NCBI RefSeq assembly: GCF_005144475.1
Contig: NZ_SWJZ01000009.1
Coordinates: 1-64,000, forward strand
Length of the DNA: 64,000 nt
Origin: Rhodobacter capsulatus
Lineage (GTDB): Bacteria; Pseudomonadota; Alphaproteobacteria; Rhodobacterales; Rhodobacteraceae
Reading direction: 5' to 3'
The translations under genes were made by a program, and so were the position numbers. The first letter of the stretch is position 1, and every line of letters begins with the position of its first letter. The notes below the pieces were generated by a model, which saw only the letters and a program-made list of their open reading frames with translations, was not told the origin of the DNA and did no database searches. This document shows, piece after piece, positions 26,941-36,420 of the stretch.

Positions 26941-27906
26941 ATGACCGATCTTTCCGCCCCGCTTGCCGCCAAGGCCCGGCCCTTTGCCCGGCTGCGCGCC
27001 GCCCTGACAGCACAACCCGAACCTGCCAAGCGTGTTCAGTTCGACCGGCCGCTGTTGCCGTGGCTGTTCCTGCTGCCGCAGCTTCTGGTGATCTTCGTCT
27101 TTTTCTACTGGCCCTCGGTGCAGGCGATCAGCTCGTCCTTCTACCTTGAGGACCCGTTCGGTTTTGGCGCCACCTTCGTGGGCATTGACAACTACACCGA
27201 TGCGCTAGGCTCGGCGGAATATCTTAATATCGCGGCCTTCACCGCCTTCTTCACCGCAGTCGTGACTGCCGCCTCGCTGGGCCTCGGGCTTCTGCTGGCG
27301 GTCAAGGCCGATGCGGTGATCCAGGGTCGCGGGCCTTACCGCACCGCGCTGATTTCGGTCTATGCCATTGCGCCGCCGGTGGCCGGGCTGATCGGGATGA
27401 TGCTGTTTGACCAGCATATCGGTCCCTTCGTGAAACTGGCCGCAATGCTGGGCTGGGACATGAAAGTGGGCATCGACTACTGGGACACCGCCTTTGCCAT
27501 GATCCTGGTTTCGGTCTGGAAGCAGGTTCCCTACAACTTCATCTTCTTCCTCTCGGGGCTGCAGGCGGTACCGGCTTCGGTCCGTGAGGCCGCGATTATC
27601 GATTGCCGCAACGGCTGGCGCCGGTTCCGCACCGTGACGCTGCCGCTTTTGGCCCCCACAGCGTTCTTCCTGCTGATCATCAACATCACCTACGCGTTGT
27701 TCGACACCTTCGCGGTGATCGACGTGATGGTGAAGGACAAACCTGCGAACAACCCGATCACGCTGGTCTACAAGGTCTATAATGACGGCTTCCGCGGCAA
27801 TGATATCGGCGGCTCTTCGGCGCAGTCGGTGATCCTGATGCTGGTCGTTCTGGTCCTGACGCTGGCGCAATTTCGCTGGCTTGAACGCCGCGTCCACTAC
27901 GGCTGA
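26941..27906 (+). CDS. ugpA: ABC transporter permease UgpA
   Basis: 321 residues, about six membrane helices (WLFLLPQLLVIFVFFYWPSV first). The EAA-type loop reads ASVREAAIIDCRNGWRRFRT followed by VTLPLLAPTAFFLLIINITY. It pairs with UgpE. 70 bases after ugpB, with a GC-rich palindrome (ccgctgggccccgctcccgggcccggcgg region, 26887-26916) that may tune ugpB over the downstream genes. Confidence 0.92.
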   Translation: MTDLSAPLAAKARPFARLRAALTAQPEPAKRVQFDRPLLPWLFLLPQLLVIFVFFYWPSVQAISSSFYLEDPFGFGATFVGIDNYTDALGSAEYLNIAAFTAFFTAVVTAASLGLGLLLAVKADAVIQGRGPYRTALISVYAIAPPVAGLIGMMLFDQHIGPFVKLAAMLGWDMKVGIDYWDTAFAMILVSVWKQVPYNFIFFLSGLQAVPASVREAAIIDCRNGWRRFRTVTLPLLAPTAFFLLIINITYALFDTFAVIDVMVKDKPANNPITLVYKVYNDGFRGNDIGGSSAQSVILMLVVLVLTLAQFRWLERRVHYG

Positions 27907-27912
27907 TCCCAT

Positions 27913-28755
27913 ATGCACCGCATCCGCCCCCTCGACCACCTGATCCTGATCCTTGGCTGCCTGTTCATGCTGGCTCCCGTCGCGGTGGCCATCATGACCT
28001 CGACCCATAGCGCCGCCGATATCCATGTGGACGGCCTCTCGCTTGCACCCGGTGGCCATGCGATTGAGACCTATGCGACCGTGCTGAGCAAGCGCGGCGG
28101 GTTCACCGGCGAAGTGACAGGCGCGACCATGGCGATGAATTCGCTGATCCTTGGCCTTGGCTTTGCGATCGGCAAGATCGCGCTGTCGATGCTGGCAGCT
28201 TATGCGTTGGTTTATTTCCGCTTCCGCTTTGCCACTGCGATGTTCTGGGTGATCTTCACCACCCTGTTGCTGCCGTTGGAAGTGCGGATCATGCCATCCT
28301 ATCAGGTGATGTCCGACCTGCGCCTGCTCAACAGCTATACCGGGCTGATCCTGCCGCTGCTGGCCTCGGCCACGGGCACCTTCTATTTCCGGCAATTCTT
28401 CAAGTCTGTGCCTGACGAGCTGCTGGAGGCCGCCCGGATCGACGGGGCAGGCCCGGTGAAATTCTTCTTCGATATCCTGCTGCCGCTGTCGAAAACCATG
28501 ATGGCCGCAATCTTCATCATCATGTTCGTCTATGGCTGGAACCAGTATCTCTGGCCCATGCTGATGACGACCGAAGAACGCTTCTTCACCCTGATGCGGG
28601 GGATCAAGCAGATCTTGCAGGTCTGGGTTGGCAGCCAGATCCCCGATTACAACCAGGCCTTCGCCCTTGCGGTGCTGGCGCTGCTGCCGCCCGTGATCGT
28701 GGTGGTGGTGTTTCAGCGCTGGTTCATCAAGGGTCTGACTGAAAGCGACAAGTAA
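27913..28755 (+). CDS. ugpE: ABC transporter permease UgpE
   Basis: 280 residues, six membrane helices, EAA loop [20 protein letters not shown] then [20 protein letters not shown]. It is the second channel subunit for the Ugp importer. The start follows ugpA by 6 bases and the stop is 1 base from ugpC. Confidence 0.92.
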   Translation: MHRIRPLDHLILILGCLFMLAPVAVAIMTSTHSAADIHVDGLSLAPGGHAIETYATVLSKRGGFTGEVTGATMAMNSLILGLGFAIGKIALSMLAAYALVYFRFRFATAMFWVIFTTLLLPLEVRIMPSYQVMSDLRLLNSYTGLILPLLASATGTFYFRQFFKSVPDELLEAARIDGAGPVKFFFDILLPLSKTMMAAIFIIMFVYGWNQYLWPMLMTTEERFFTLMRGIKQILQVWVGSQIPDYNQAFALAVLALLPPVIVVVVFQRWFIKGLTESDK

Positions 28756-28756
28756 C

Positions 28757-29839
28757 ATGGCTTCCATCACGCTGACCAATGTCTCGAAAACCTATCCCGG
28801 TGCCCCCGCACCTTCGGTCTGCGACATCAACTTGACCATCGCCGATGGAGAATTCATCGTGCTGGTCGGCCCCTCGGGCTGCGGGAAGTCCACGCTATTG
28901 CGCATGGTGGCGGGGCTGGAAGAGATCAGCTGCGGCGAGGTGCGCATCGCGGATCGCGTGGTGAACCGGGTGGACCCGGCGGATCGCGACATTGCCATGG
29001 TGTTCCAGAATTATGCGCTCTATCCGCATATGACGGTGAGGGAGAACATGGCCTATGGGTTGAAGAACCGCAAAACCCCAAAGGCCGAGATCGAGGCGCG
29101 CGTGGCCGAGGCCGCCCGCATGCTGGAACTGGGTCCCTATCTCGACCGCCGCCCCCGTGCCCTGTCTGGCGGGCAGCGGCAGCGGGTTGCCATGGGGCGG
29201 GCGGTCGTGCGGCAACCTGCTGCTTTCCTGTTCGATGAGCCCTTGTCCAATCTGGACGCTAAGCTGCGCGTCTCGATGCGCGGCGAGATCCGTCGCCTGC
29301 AGCGACGGCTGGGAACCACCTCGCTTTATGTCACCCATGACCAGCTGGAGGCGATGACCCTGGCCGATCGGCTGGTGGTGCTGAACGCGGGCCGGATCGA
29401 GCAGGTGGGAACGCCGTTGGAGATCTACCATCACCCCGCCTCGACTTTCGTGGCCTCCTTCATCGGGGCCCCCGCGATGAACCTGCTGGACGGGCGGGCC
29501 GACAGCGGCTGGCTACAGGTTGGCGTCCACCGGCTGGCGCGGCAGGATCAGCTGGGCTCGGGCCCCGTCACCATCGGATTGCGGGCCGAAGACCTGACGC
29601 CGGCGGCCGAGGGATTGGCCTTCAAGACCGATTTCGTCGAAGAGCTTGGTGCGCAGCGGCTGGTTCATGGCCATGTCGACGGGCAACTGCTTGTGGTGGC
29701 GATGGACCCCGCGATGCCGATTTCCGCCGAGCTGCGGCTGGGTGTTGCGCCGGATCGGGTGCATGTCTTTGCCACCGATACCGGCAAACGGATCGAAACG
29801 GCCCCGGCCATATCCCGACCTGCGGTGGTGACCGCATGA
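28757..29839 (+). CDS. ugpC: ABC transporter ATPase UgpC
   Basis: 360 residues: Walker [14 protein letters not shown]-loop [14 protein letters not shown], signature [14 protein letters not shown], Walker [18 protein letters not shown]-loop [10 protein letters not shown], and a C-terminal TOBE regulatory domain. It energises the Ugp importer. ATGA overlap with the hydrolase gene. Confidence 0.95.
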   Translation: MASITLTNVSKTYPGAPAPSVCDINLTIADGEFIVLVGPSGCGKSTLLRMVAGLEEISCGEVRIADRVVNRVDPADRDIAMVFQNYALYPHMTVRENMAYGLKNRKTPKAEIEARVAEAARMLELGPYLDRRPRALSGGQRQRVAMGRAVVRQPAAFLFDEPLSNLDAKLRVSMRGEIRRLQRRLGTTSLYVTHDQLEAMTLADRLVVLNAGRIEQVGTPLEIYHHPASTFVASFIGAPAMNLLDGRADSGWLQVGVHRLARQDQLGSGPVTIGLRAEDLTPAAEGLAFKTDFVEELGAQRLVHGHVDGQLLVVAMDPAMPISAELRLGVAPDRVHVFATDTGKRIETAPAISRPAVVTA

Positions 29840-30831
29840 TCCACCGGACGGTTTCCAGGCTTGCGCCGCTGTCACAGGCAGAGCGTGAGACCATCCGCCA
29901 GCTTCCCCGCACGGTGGCGGCGCATGATGCGCATCTGGCTGGCCTGCCTTGCATGACCTCTGTCGAGCAGGGTGGAGCCGCCGCGGATGCCCCACTGGCC
30001 TTCCCCTTCACGGTCGCGGCCTGGAACCTTGAACGCTGCCTGTTTCCAGTTGAAAGCGCCGAAATGCTGGCAGAAGCGGGCGCGCAGGTGGCGCTGCTCT
30101 CTGAAATGGACCATGGAATGGCGCGCAGCGGGCAGGCGCACACCACTGCCCAACTGGCCGGGCATTTGGGCATGGCCTATGCCTATGGCGTGGAATTCGT
30201 CGAGCTGGGCCTTGGCTCAGAGACCGAGCGGGAGTTCTGTGTTGCCGACAGCAATAATCTGGGCTGGCATGGCAATGGCCTGATGGCCGCCACGGCGCTG
30301 TCGCAGCCCTTCCTGCTCCGGCTGCCGGGGCGGCGGTTCTGGTTCCTGCAGGGCGGGGATCAGCCCCGGCTGGGGGAACGCATGGCCATCGGCGCGAAGG
30401 TCAGGACAACTGCCGGATTGGCGGTTATGGTTTCGACCCATCTGGAAAGCAACGCCAATGCGGCGGAACGTAGCGCCCAGATGGTAAGCCTGATCGACGC
30501 GCTTGAGGCCGCCTTTCCCGGCCTGCCCATTCTGATTGGCGGCGATCTGAACACGGGCAATCATATCGGCGGCGACTGGCGCGCGGAAACCCTGTTCGAC
30601 CTGGCCCGCGCGCGTGGCTTTGGCGTGCATGGAGGCCCCGAGGAGCAAATGACCACCCGCCCCAGCCTGATCACCCGCTGGCCCGAGCGCGCGATGAAAC
30701 TGGACTGGTTTCTGTCGCGCGGACTGGAGATCGGCCGGTCGCGGGTTTTGCCGTCAACCAGCAAGCTGGGCAAACCGCTATCAGACCATGACCTTCTTCT
30801 TGTCGATATCGAGGGTTTCTCAAGAAGCTGA
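29836..30831 (+). CDS. Endonuclease/exonuclease/phosphatase-fold hydrolase in the ugp operon
   Basis: 331 residues without a signal peptide. The EEP fold is seen in [56 protein letters not shown] and [11 protein letters not shown], which carry the metal and catalytic residues. It is translationally coupled to ugpC. The usual partner in this position is UgpQ, a glycerophosphodiesterase of a different fold; this enzyme may do a similar job on imported phosphodiesters, but that is inference. Confidence 0.75.
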   Translation: MIHRTVSRLAPLSQAERETIRQLPRTVAAHDAHLAGLPCMTSVEQGGAAADAPLAFPFTVAAWNLERCLFPVESAEMLAEAGAQVALLSEMDHGMARSGQAHTTAQLAGHLGMAYAYGVEFVELGLGSETEREFCVADSNNLGWHGNGLMAATALSQPFLLRLPGRRFWFLQGGDQPRLGERMAIGAKVRTTAGLAVMVSTHLESNANAAERSAQMVSLIDALEAAFPGLPILIGGDLNTGNHIGGDWRAETLFDLARARGFGVHGGPEEQMTTRPSLITRWPERAMKLDWFLSRGLEIGRSRVLPSTSKLGKPLSDHDLLLVDIEGFSRS

Positions 30832-30943
30832 CCGGCCTTCCGGCCGCCCTAGAGTCAGATTCCATTGCAGAGACCATTTACGGCAGCTTCCGGGATTTCA
30901 GCGATGCGGCGACGGTTCGGATGGGCTGGCGGCAATGGGCCGA

Positions 30944-32926
30944 TCACGTAAACTCCGCGATGATGGCCCGAGTCGTCTGCACAGCCGCCGCAAGTTGGGT
31001 CCTGTCTGCCTCCTTGAGCCCCAGACCAGCCAGATCGAACGACAATTGACCGGACCCACCGCCACCCGCCGCAGCGCGTGCTGCTCGGCCGCGCGCACGA
31101 CCTATTGGCGCTGGCTGCGGATCCTGCGTCTCCGTTGCAGGTAGCTCAACGGTCATCGACGAGGACGCAGTCCCAGACCCCTGTGCCCCTGCAGCCGCCC
31201 GCACCGCCTGCAGTTCCTGCTTCAGCTTCTCCACTGTCTCGCGCGTCTCGGTCATCTGCCGATCCCGCCGCAGCCCGTCCTCATCCGGGTATGGGAAACT
31301 CCCCGCCTGACCGGCATGCAGCACCTTCAGCGCCGGATCCTCGAAATACTTGATCCGCCGCGCCCGGACCGGCATCTGCGCGTCGATGACGAGGATCACC
31401 TCGTCGAGGTCCATGCGCCGGGCCTGGTCTTCTGTAAGGAGCGGCGTGTCCTCTGTCCGCTCAGAGACGCTGCGCCCCTCGAAGGGGTTGCGCCCGACCG
31501 CGCGGGATCGGGTTACGACGCGCTTTGTTGTCTTCCCCACGGCCTGGCTCAGTTCCTCAATCGTCTTCTGTTCGGACGGGGTGAGGTAGAGCTTCACGCC
31601 GGCGCCGCCCTGGAGTGACCGGCGGGTATTCTCTCCATAGATCTCGTCCAGCGCCGGGATGGTCTGAGTGACGATGGCGAGGTTGCCGCCGAAAGAGCGC
31701 AGCGTCTTGATGCTCTCGGCGACGATCGGCATTTTCCCGAGACGGTCGAATTCGTCGAGCATGATCATCACCGGCCAGGGCTCGTCATCGCCGGGCTCCT
31801 GCGCCTGCAGCGAGGCGATGAGGTCCGAGAAGAACAGCCGGATCAGCGGGGCCAGCGGGCGGATCATCTCGGACTCGACCACGAGATAGATCGCATGCGG
31901 CCGCCGCCGGATGTCCCGGAATGAGAAATCCGAGGTCGCGGTGGCCGCGTCGATCGCACGGTTGTCCCAGGTGTCGAGACCAGAGGTCATCAGGAGCGAC
32001 AGGTAGGAAGTCAGGGTGTCGTTGTTGGTCGAGGCCATGCGCTCGAAGATCAGCTTGGCCGAGGTGTTCTTCACCTCACGCGCGCGCTTGAGGTACTCCT
32101 TCTGCTTGTCACCGCCCGAGGCGGTGATGCGGTAGATCTCGCCAATGGTCGGCACGCCGCGCTCGAAGGCCAGAAGACCGGCCGCCACGAACAGATCAAT
32201 GCCGCCTGCCAGTAGCCCGCTCAGCTTTTCGTTTTCGGTCTGCAGGAAGAGCTTGGCGGTGAGCTTCAACTCCATCTGCTGCCGGTCGGGATTGGTCATC
32301 GCCGCGATGCGCGCCAGCGGGTTGTAGCGGTGGGTGGGTCGGTCCCAGTCGGTCGGCGCGAAGCGGAAGACCTTGTCGCCCATGCTGGCGCGAAAGCGCG
32401 AGGTCTCGCGGAAGTTCTCGCCCTTCACGTCGAGCACCACGGCCGAACCTTTGTAGGTCAGTAGGTTCGGGATCACGAAGCCCACGCCCTTGCCCCGACC
32501 CGTTGGCGCCACGATCAGCGCATGCGGGAAGGTTTTTGACACCAAGAAAGGGCGCTTCGATTTCGGGGGGCCAAGCTTGCCCAGAAGGAAGCCGCCACCC
32601 GGCTTGGCAAAGAAGCCGTTGCGCTTCATTTCGGCTCTGGTCTGCCAATGCGTCGTGCCGAAGCGCGTCAGGGCATCGCCGAGAAGCGTGACACTCAACA
32701 TGAGCGCGGCAACGCCAAAGCCTGCGAGGATCAAGTTCACCCAGAGGAAGTCCCGCGGCGCGCTGACGCCGAGGGCGCGGTACTCGCGCGCGAGAAGGGA
32801 GACCTCAAAGGCTTGCGTCGACAGGCCATAGCGGATGGTGAGGTAGCCCGTTGCCACGACATAGCCGATGGCGAGGCCAACCAGCGTCAGGCTCAGGATC
32901 CCGCCCGCGATCTTGCCCTTATCCAT
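30944..32926 (-). CDS. virD4: Type IV coupling protein VirD4/TraG
   Basis: 660 residues from ATG 32926, overlapping the relaxase stop by 8 bases. Two N-terminal membrane helices (ILSLTLVGLAIGYVVATGYL, LILAGFGVAALMLSVTLL) precede Walker A APTGRGKG (140-147) and Walker B IMLDEFDRLGKM (391-396). The C-terminus has an acidic/Ala-rich tail. It links the relaxosome to the VirB channel. The minus-strand order is mobC-like, relaxase, virD4, separate from the virB operon and convergent with the ugp cargo. Confidence 0.93.
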   Translation of the reverse strand: MDKGKIAGGILSLTLVGLAIGYVVATGYLTIRYGLSTQAFEVSLLAREYRALGVSAPRDFLWVNLILAGFGVAALMLSVTLLGDALTRFGTTHWQTRAEMKRNGFFAKPGGGFLLGKLGPPKSKRPFLVSKTFPHALIVAPTGRGKGVGFVIPNLLTYKGSAVVLDVKGENFRETSRFRASMGDKVFRFAPTDWDRPTHRYNPLARIAAMTNPDRQQMELKLTAKLFLQTENEKLSGLLAGGIDLFVAAGLLAFERGVPTIGEIYRITASGGDKQKEYLKRAREVKNTSAKLIFERMASTNNDTLTSYLSLLMTSGLDTWDNRAIDAATATSDFSFRDIRRRPHAIYLVVESEMIRPLAPLIRLFFSDLIASLQAQEPGDDEPWPVMIMLDEFDRLGKMPIVAESIKTLRSFGGNLAIVTQTIPALDEIYGENTRRSLQGGAGVKLYLTPSEQKTIEELSQAVGKTTKRVVTRSRAVGRNPFEGRSVSERTEDTPLLTEDQARRMDLDEVILVIDAQMPVRARRIKYFEDPALKVLHAGQAGSFPYPDEDGLRRDRQMTETRETVEKLKQELQAVRAAAGAQGSGTASSSMTVELPATETQDPQPAPIGRARGRAARAAAGGGGSGQLSFDLAGLGLKEADRTQLAAAVQTTRAIIAEFT

Positions 32927-35270
32927 GGGTGATCCCTTTCTCGCCGTGGGCCGCGGCATGGCGGGCGCGCTGTGCCTCGATCTGTTCCTCGGCCAGCGCA
33001 TCCAGCACCCGCTCCATGGCGGGACCGTGCTCCGTTACTTCGCTGCTTTCCAGATAGGCCTTGGCAAGTTCCAACTGCCGAAGTGGGTCCTCGGTGAACT
33101 TGTCCAGCACATCCGCGTGTCCTGCGCGGAGGGCAGTCACAGCGTTCGGCGTGAGGTTGCGGTCGATCTGGGCGATCAGGCGCTGCCCGTCGGTCTCGGA
33201 GAGCGGCTTCACATCCTCGGCCTCGGCCCGCTGCAAGAAGGTTAGCACATAGGGGGCGGTCTCAGCCATGAAGCGCCGTTCGGCATAGTCCTGTCGCGCT
33301 TGATCCTCGATGTCGAAACTCCGCTCGCTGATGTAGGCGCGCGATGCGCCCAATGCGCGAAGGCGGTTGATTTCCTCCTGCACCGCGTTTCCGAACTCCT
33401 CTTCGGGCATTTCCGCTCGGTAGCGGGCAAAGGTGCGGTCATCCTCGGTGATCTGACCGAGGTGTTGCATAGGATCGCGCAGAGCGAGGTCCATGTCACC
33501 GGCGTGGAGCCTGAGGTCCTTTTCGTCGACGGCGAACTCCTGCGGCTTGCGGCTGTCGGTGATCTTGTCCCAGGCCATTGAGGCCAGCTCAGCATGATCG
33601 GGCGACCTCTGCGCATAGGCGTTGAAGGCGGCGCGGGCTTCTTCCACTTCGACGGCACCAGCCCTGCGCACGGAAGGGTCGTCCGAAAAGGGATGGTCGA
33701 AGTCTGTCCGGCGGAATTGGGCGACGAGCTCTTGGAAATCCCGGCGCTCGGACGGGGCGAAAATGTCGGGCTCGCCCGCCGCGCGCTCACGCTCTGGCAG
33801 CGTCACGTGTTCCGCCAAGGCAACCGGGTCACCGTCGGTCTCATCCACATCATCGATGGCCCGCAGGATGCGCGCCGCGGTAAGGGTGTCGCCCAGGCGG
33901 ACATGTACGGTTTCCAGCCGGTCCAGCGCTTCCTCGCGGTCCTCGCCCTTCTCCAGATCAAGATCGCCAGCCTTGGCGATGGCGCGCAGATCATGCGCCA
34001 ACCATTGCCGTTCGAGCGCGGCGTTGCCTGCACCCTCGCGCATGCGGGCGGCTACGGCTTCGGGATCAATGCCCGTGCCCTGCAGCGCCTCCGTAAGCCG
34101 TGCCTTCACATCCCCGTCGTCGAGACGCATCATCTGGTCCTCGCGCATATTGGCGCGCGCATAGACCCCATCCCGCGATGGTGCGTCGAGGAGGGCAGCC
34201 GAGCGATCCCCGAGAGGGTTCAGATGCGCGACCGAGGCCAGCACATCGGTGAGCTTTCGTTCGATCTCCGGCCTCCTGGCCGCGGGCGCCCGGTCGATTG
34301 CCGCCTCGATCTGACGGATGTTCTGAGAAAACTCGGTGATCAGCGTGTCGAATGCTGGCTCAATTTGGGACATGTAGATGGCTCCGTCAGATTGAATCTG
34401 ACCGCCCCTGGCAAGGATGGTGCTGGCCCGCTCGAGTGCCTCGGCCACGTCATCGAAGTTCGACCGGGATGCCTCGACCGCCAGCCCCCGATAAGTCAGC
34501 GCATTGCGCGCCACCGTCTGCAGGGCTGCGGCGAGATCAGCGCCTGTGCGCTGGCGCTCGACCGGCGGACGGCCCTCCTCACGGGCCTTGTAGACCTCGT
34601 CGATCTCGGCGCGATAGGTCGTGACCCCCCGGTCAAGACGCCGTGTCGCCTCGAGCCTTATCCCGTGGATCTGTGCCGCCTCGACCATCGCCACCCGAAA
34701 GGCGTCGTAGTTGAAGTGGTGATCCTTCCCGAGAAAGAACATTTCGCCATCCTTGCTGCGGCGGTTCAGAACGATATGCGCATGTGGATGCGCGCGATCT
34801 TGGTGTATTGCAGCAATATAGTCGAATTGCGACCCCTCACCTTGAAAGAACTTCTCGCAGACGGATTCCGTGATCGCGCGGACCTCCTCGCCGCTGGTAC
34901 CGACGGGAAAGGCCATAAGCAGATGCGAGGTGTGGCCGAGCTTCGGACTATGCCGCTCGCCCCACTGGTTCTCGAAGCGCCGCACGACCCGGTCGATCTC
35001 GGCCTCTGTCAGGGTCTTCTTGCCATCATGGGTGCCGCGGCTGTCGAGGATGTGGCTCGACTTGGTGGTGAGATACGTCAGCTGGGCCTTCAGCTGCGCG
35101 CCCGTGTGGCACCCGCCTTTCGAGATCGGCTTGAAGATGGCCGGCGAGTAGCCCCGCGCGGCCCGGACCATTTGCGCCTTCTTCGACAGCCCCTGCCAAC
35201 TGCCCGAGACACGGCTCCAATCGCGATCGAAAAGGGCGGGGCTGATGCCGCGCGCCTCACTCCGCGCCAT
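32919..35270 (-). CDS. VirD2-like relaxase
   Basis: 783 residues. The N-terminal relaxase domain carries the His motif HQDRAHPHAH (156, 160, 162, 164 as metal ligands) and a tyrosine in LTYLTTKSSH (Tyr66) as the likely nicking residue, consistent with a MOBP-type enzyme. The rest, 250-783, is mainly charged and helical, probably for DNA and partner binding. It nicks oriT and pilots the strand through the T4SS. It overlaps the MobC-like gene by 14 bases. Confidence 0.88.
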   Translation of the reverse strand: MARSEARGISPALFDRDWSRVSGSWQGLSKKAQMVRAARGYSPAIFKPISKGGCHTGAQLKAQLTYLTTKSSHILDSRGTHDGKKTLTEAEIDRVVRRFENQWGERHSPKLGHTSHLLMAFPVGTSGEEVRAITESVCEKFFQGEGSQFDYIAAIHQDRAHPHAHIVLNRRSKDGEMFFLGKDHHFNYDAFRVAMVEAAQIHGIRLEATRRLDRGVTTYRAEIDEVYKAREEGRPPVERQRTGADLAAALQTVARNALTYRGLAVEASRSNFDDVAEALERASTILARGGQIQSDGAIYMSQIEPAFDTLITEFSQNIRQIEAAIDRAPAARRPEIERKLTDVLASVAHLNPLGDRSAALLDAPSRDGVYARANMREDQMMRLDDGDVKARLTEALQGTGIDPEAVAARMREGAGNAALERQWLAHDLRAIAKAGDLDLEKGEDREEALDRLETVHVRLGDTLTAARILRAIDDVDETDGDPVALAEHVTLPERERAAGEPDIFAPSERRDFQELVAQFRRTDFDHPFSDDPSVRRAGAVEVEEARAAFNAYAQRSPDHAELASMAWDKITDSRKPQEFAVDEKDLRLHAGDMDLALRDPMQHLGQITEDDRTFARYRAEMPEEEFGNAVQEEINRLRALGASRAYISERSFDIEDQARQDYAERRFMAETAPYVLTFLQRAEAEDVKPLSETDGQRLIAQIDRNLTPNAVTALRAGHADVLDKFTEDPLRQLELAKAYLESSEVTEHGPAMERVLDALAEEQIEAQRARHAAAHGEKGITHG

Positions 35271-35859
35271 GCTCGGCCGCCTGCTCCGCTTCCTGCCGTG
35301 CCAGACCGGCGAGCGCCTTGGTGACCTCGAGGTCTAGTTCGCGACGCCGCGCGCGGAACATCTCCTGGATCTGGTCGGCCATGTCGAACACGAGCACCGC
35401 GAGATCGCGGATCTCGGCATGGCTGGCGGGGGTATAGGGCAGACGTTCGCCCTTGAGCTTTGCTTCGTTCAGGCGGCGCGCAACCTGGTTCACGTTGTTG
35501 CCGACCCGGTTCAGCGCCGCGCTCATCCCTTTCAATTCATCCGTCATGCCCTCATCCGGGCGCAGGAGATCGTCGGCGGCCAGCATCAGGCAGTGCATCG
35601 CGTCTGACCGATGCGCGATCCCACGCCGCGCGAGAGCTGCGTCAAAGCCGCGAAGGTCGCGGTCGGTGACCCGCATGGTCAGCACACGGGTGCGACTATC
35701 GTTGGCCGAGACTGCGGAACGACCCCGGCTCAGCACGTTGTAGATCGTCTTGGGTGAGACCTTCAGCGTCGCACTGATCGCACTGACCGAAACGCCTTTC
35801 GCCCGTTCCCGGACGATCTGACGGCGCTCCTGATCGGTCAGTCTGCGACTGCTGCCCAT
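35257..35859 (-). CDS. MobC-like relaxosome accessory protein
   Basis: 200 residues. An N-terminal HTH (QIVRERAKGVSVSAISATLK, SPKTIYNVL) resembles a resolvase-type DNA-binding unit; the C-terminal half has ALNRVGNNVNQVARRLNEAK, the MobC signature. It would bind oriT and help the relaxase. The inverted-repeat cluster directly upstream (35893-35995) is the likely binding site and oriT. Confidence 0.82.
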   Translation of the reverse strand: MGSSRRLTDQERRQIVRERAKGVSVSAISATLKVSPKTIYNVLSRGRSAVSANDSRTRVLTMRVTDRDLRGFDAALARRGIAHRSDAMHCLMLAADDLLRPDEGMTDELKGMSAALNRVGNNVNQVARRLNEAKLKGERLPYTPASHAEIRDLAVLVFDMADQIQEMFRARRRELDLEVTKALAGLARQEAEQAAEHGAE

Positions 35860-35892
35860 GTGAAGTATACGTTCCTATTTCTTGCCAACTTC

Positions 35893-35995
35893 GTACAAGC
35901 CCGCCTTCTCCCAGCACAAGCGGAGAAGGCAGCAAGGGCTTGTACTCAATGTAGAAAATCGGCCTCACGGGCCGATTTGACGTCCTTTGTCAAAT
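35893..35995. repeat. Cluster of inverted repeats, candidate oriT
   Basis: Three palindromes lie side by side upstream of the MobC-like gene. First, GTACAAGCCC (35893-35902) pairs with 35936-35945, and inside it GCCTTCTCC (35903-35911) pairs with 35922-35930, giving a 19-bp stem with one bulge. Second, AAATCGGCC (35956-35964) pairs with 35970-35978. Third, ATTTGAC (35975-35981) pairs with 35989-35995. Position between relaxosome genes and virC1 suits an origin of transfer. A nick site of a known consensus was not identified. Confidence 0.6.
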
Positions 35996-36000
35996 GCAGC

Positions 36001-36345
36001 GCGCAACGCGCTCAATGCAACGCGTCCCGCGTACCCTGCATCGCGCATCGCGTCCTTTGGACTGCGTTTTGCGCGCCCTGCAGCACGTCTTCTGGCGAGT
36101 GCCCGATGCCATGTGCCGCCTGCATCGCGTGTGATGCTGGATGGTCCGCGTCCAGTGCGGGATGCGTCGCGTTTCCTGCGTTGTGGACAATGCCGTGTGA
36201 CGCATGTTGCGCGTCATCTGGAGACCGCATCGCGCAGACCGGATGACGTCAGGTGTCACGTGCAGCGTGTCTCAGGTCCCCAGCACGATGCACTGTGCAA
36301 CCCGCATTTCGCATCGGGGATTCCGCATCCCGTCTTCTGCTTGAC
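36001..36345. repeat. Degenerate GCATCGCG-type repeat array, no gene
   Basis: The octamer GCATCGCG occurs exactly at four places (two at about 36039-36052, then near 36123 and 36228), with about eight looser copies (GCAACGCG, GCGTCGCG, GCATCCCG, GCATTTCG types) spread over 345 bases. Open frames on both strands here are Cys-rich by-products of the repeat. Next to virC1/virC2-like genes it could be a binding array akin to overdrive or a partition site. Confidence 0.5.
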
Positions 36346-36420
36346 GCCGTCGCACACGGAGGTTAGCGACGCAGAAACATCTTTGTCGCGTTTAACCATT
36401 CTTGCGAGAGGCCCGCCCCC

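Noticed and set aside
27205-28779. 524-codon open frame on the minus strand
   Set aside because: Antisense to ugpA and ugpE; His/Gln/Arg-rich with no domain, a mirror of membrane-helix codons.
33594-35324. 576-codon open frame on the plus strand
   Set aside because: Antisense to the relaxase, which has all catalytic motifs.
36030-36045. Ti/RP4-type nick site (TACCCTGC)
   Set aside because: One base off the consensus and not next to the palindromes; too weak to call.
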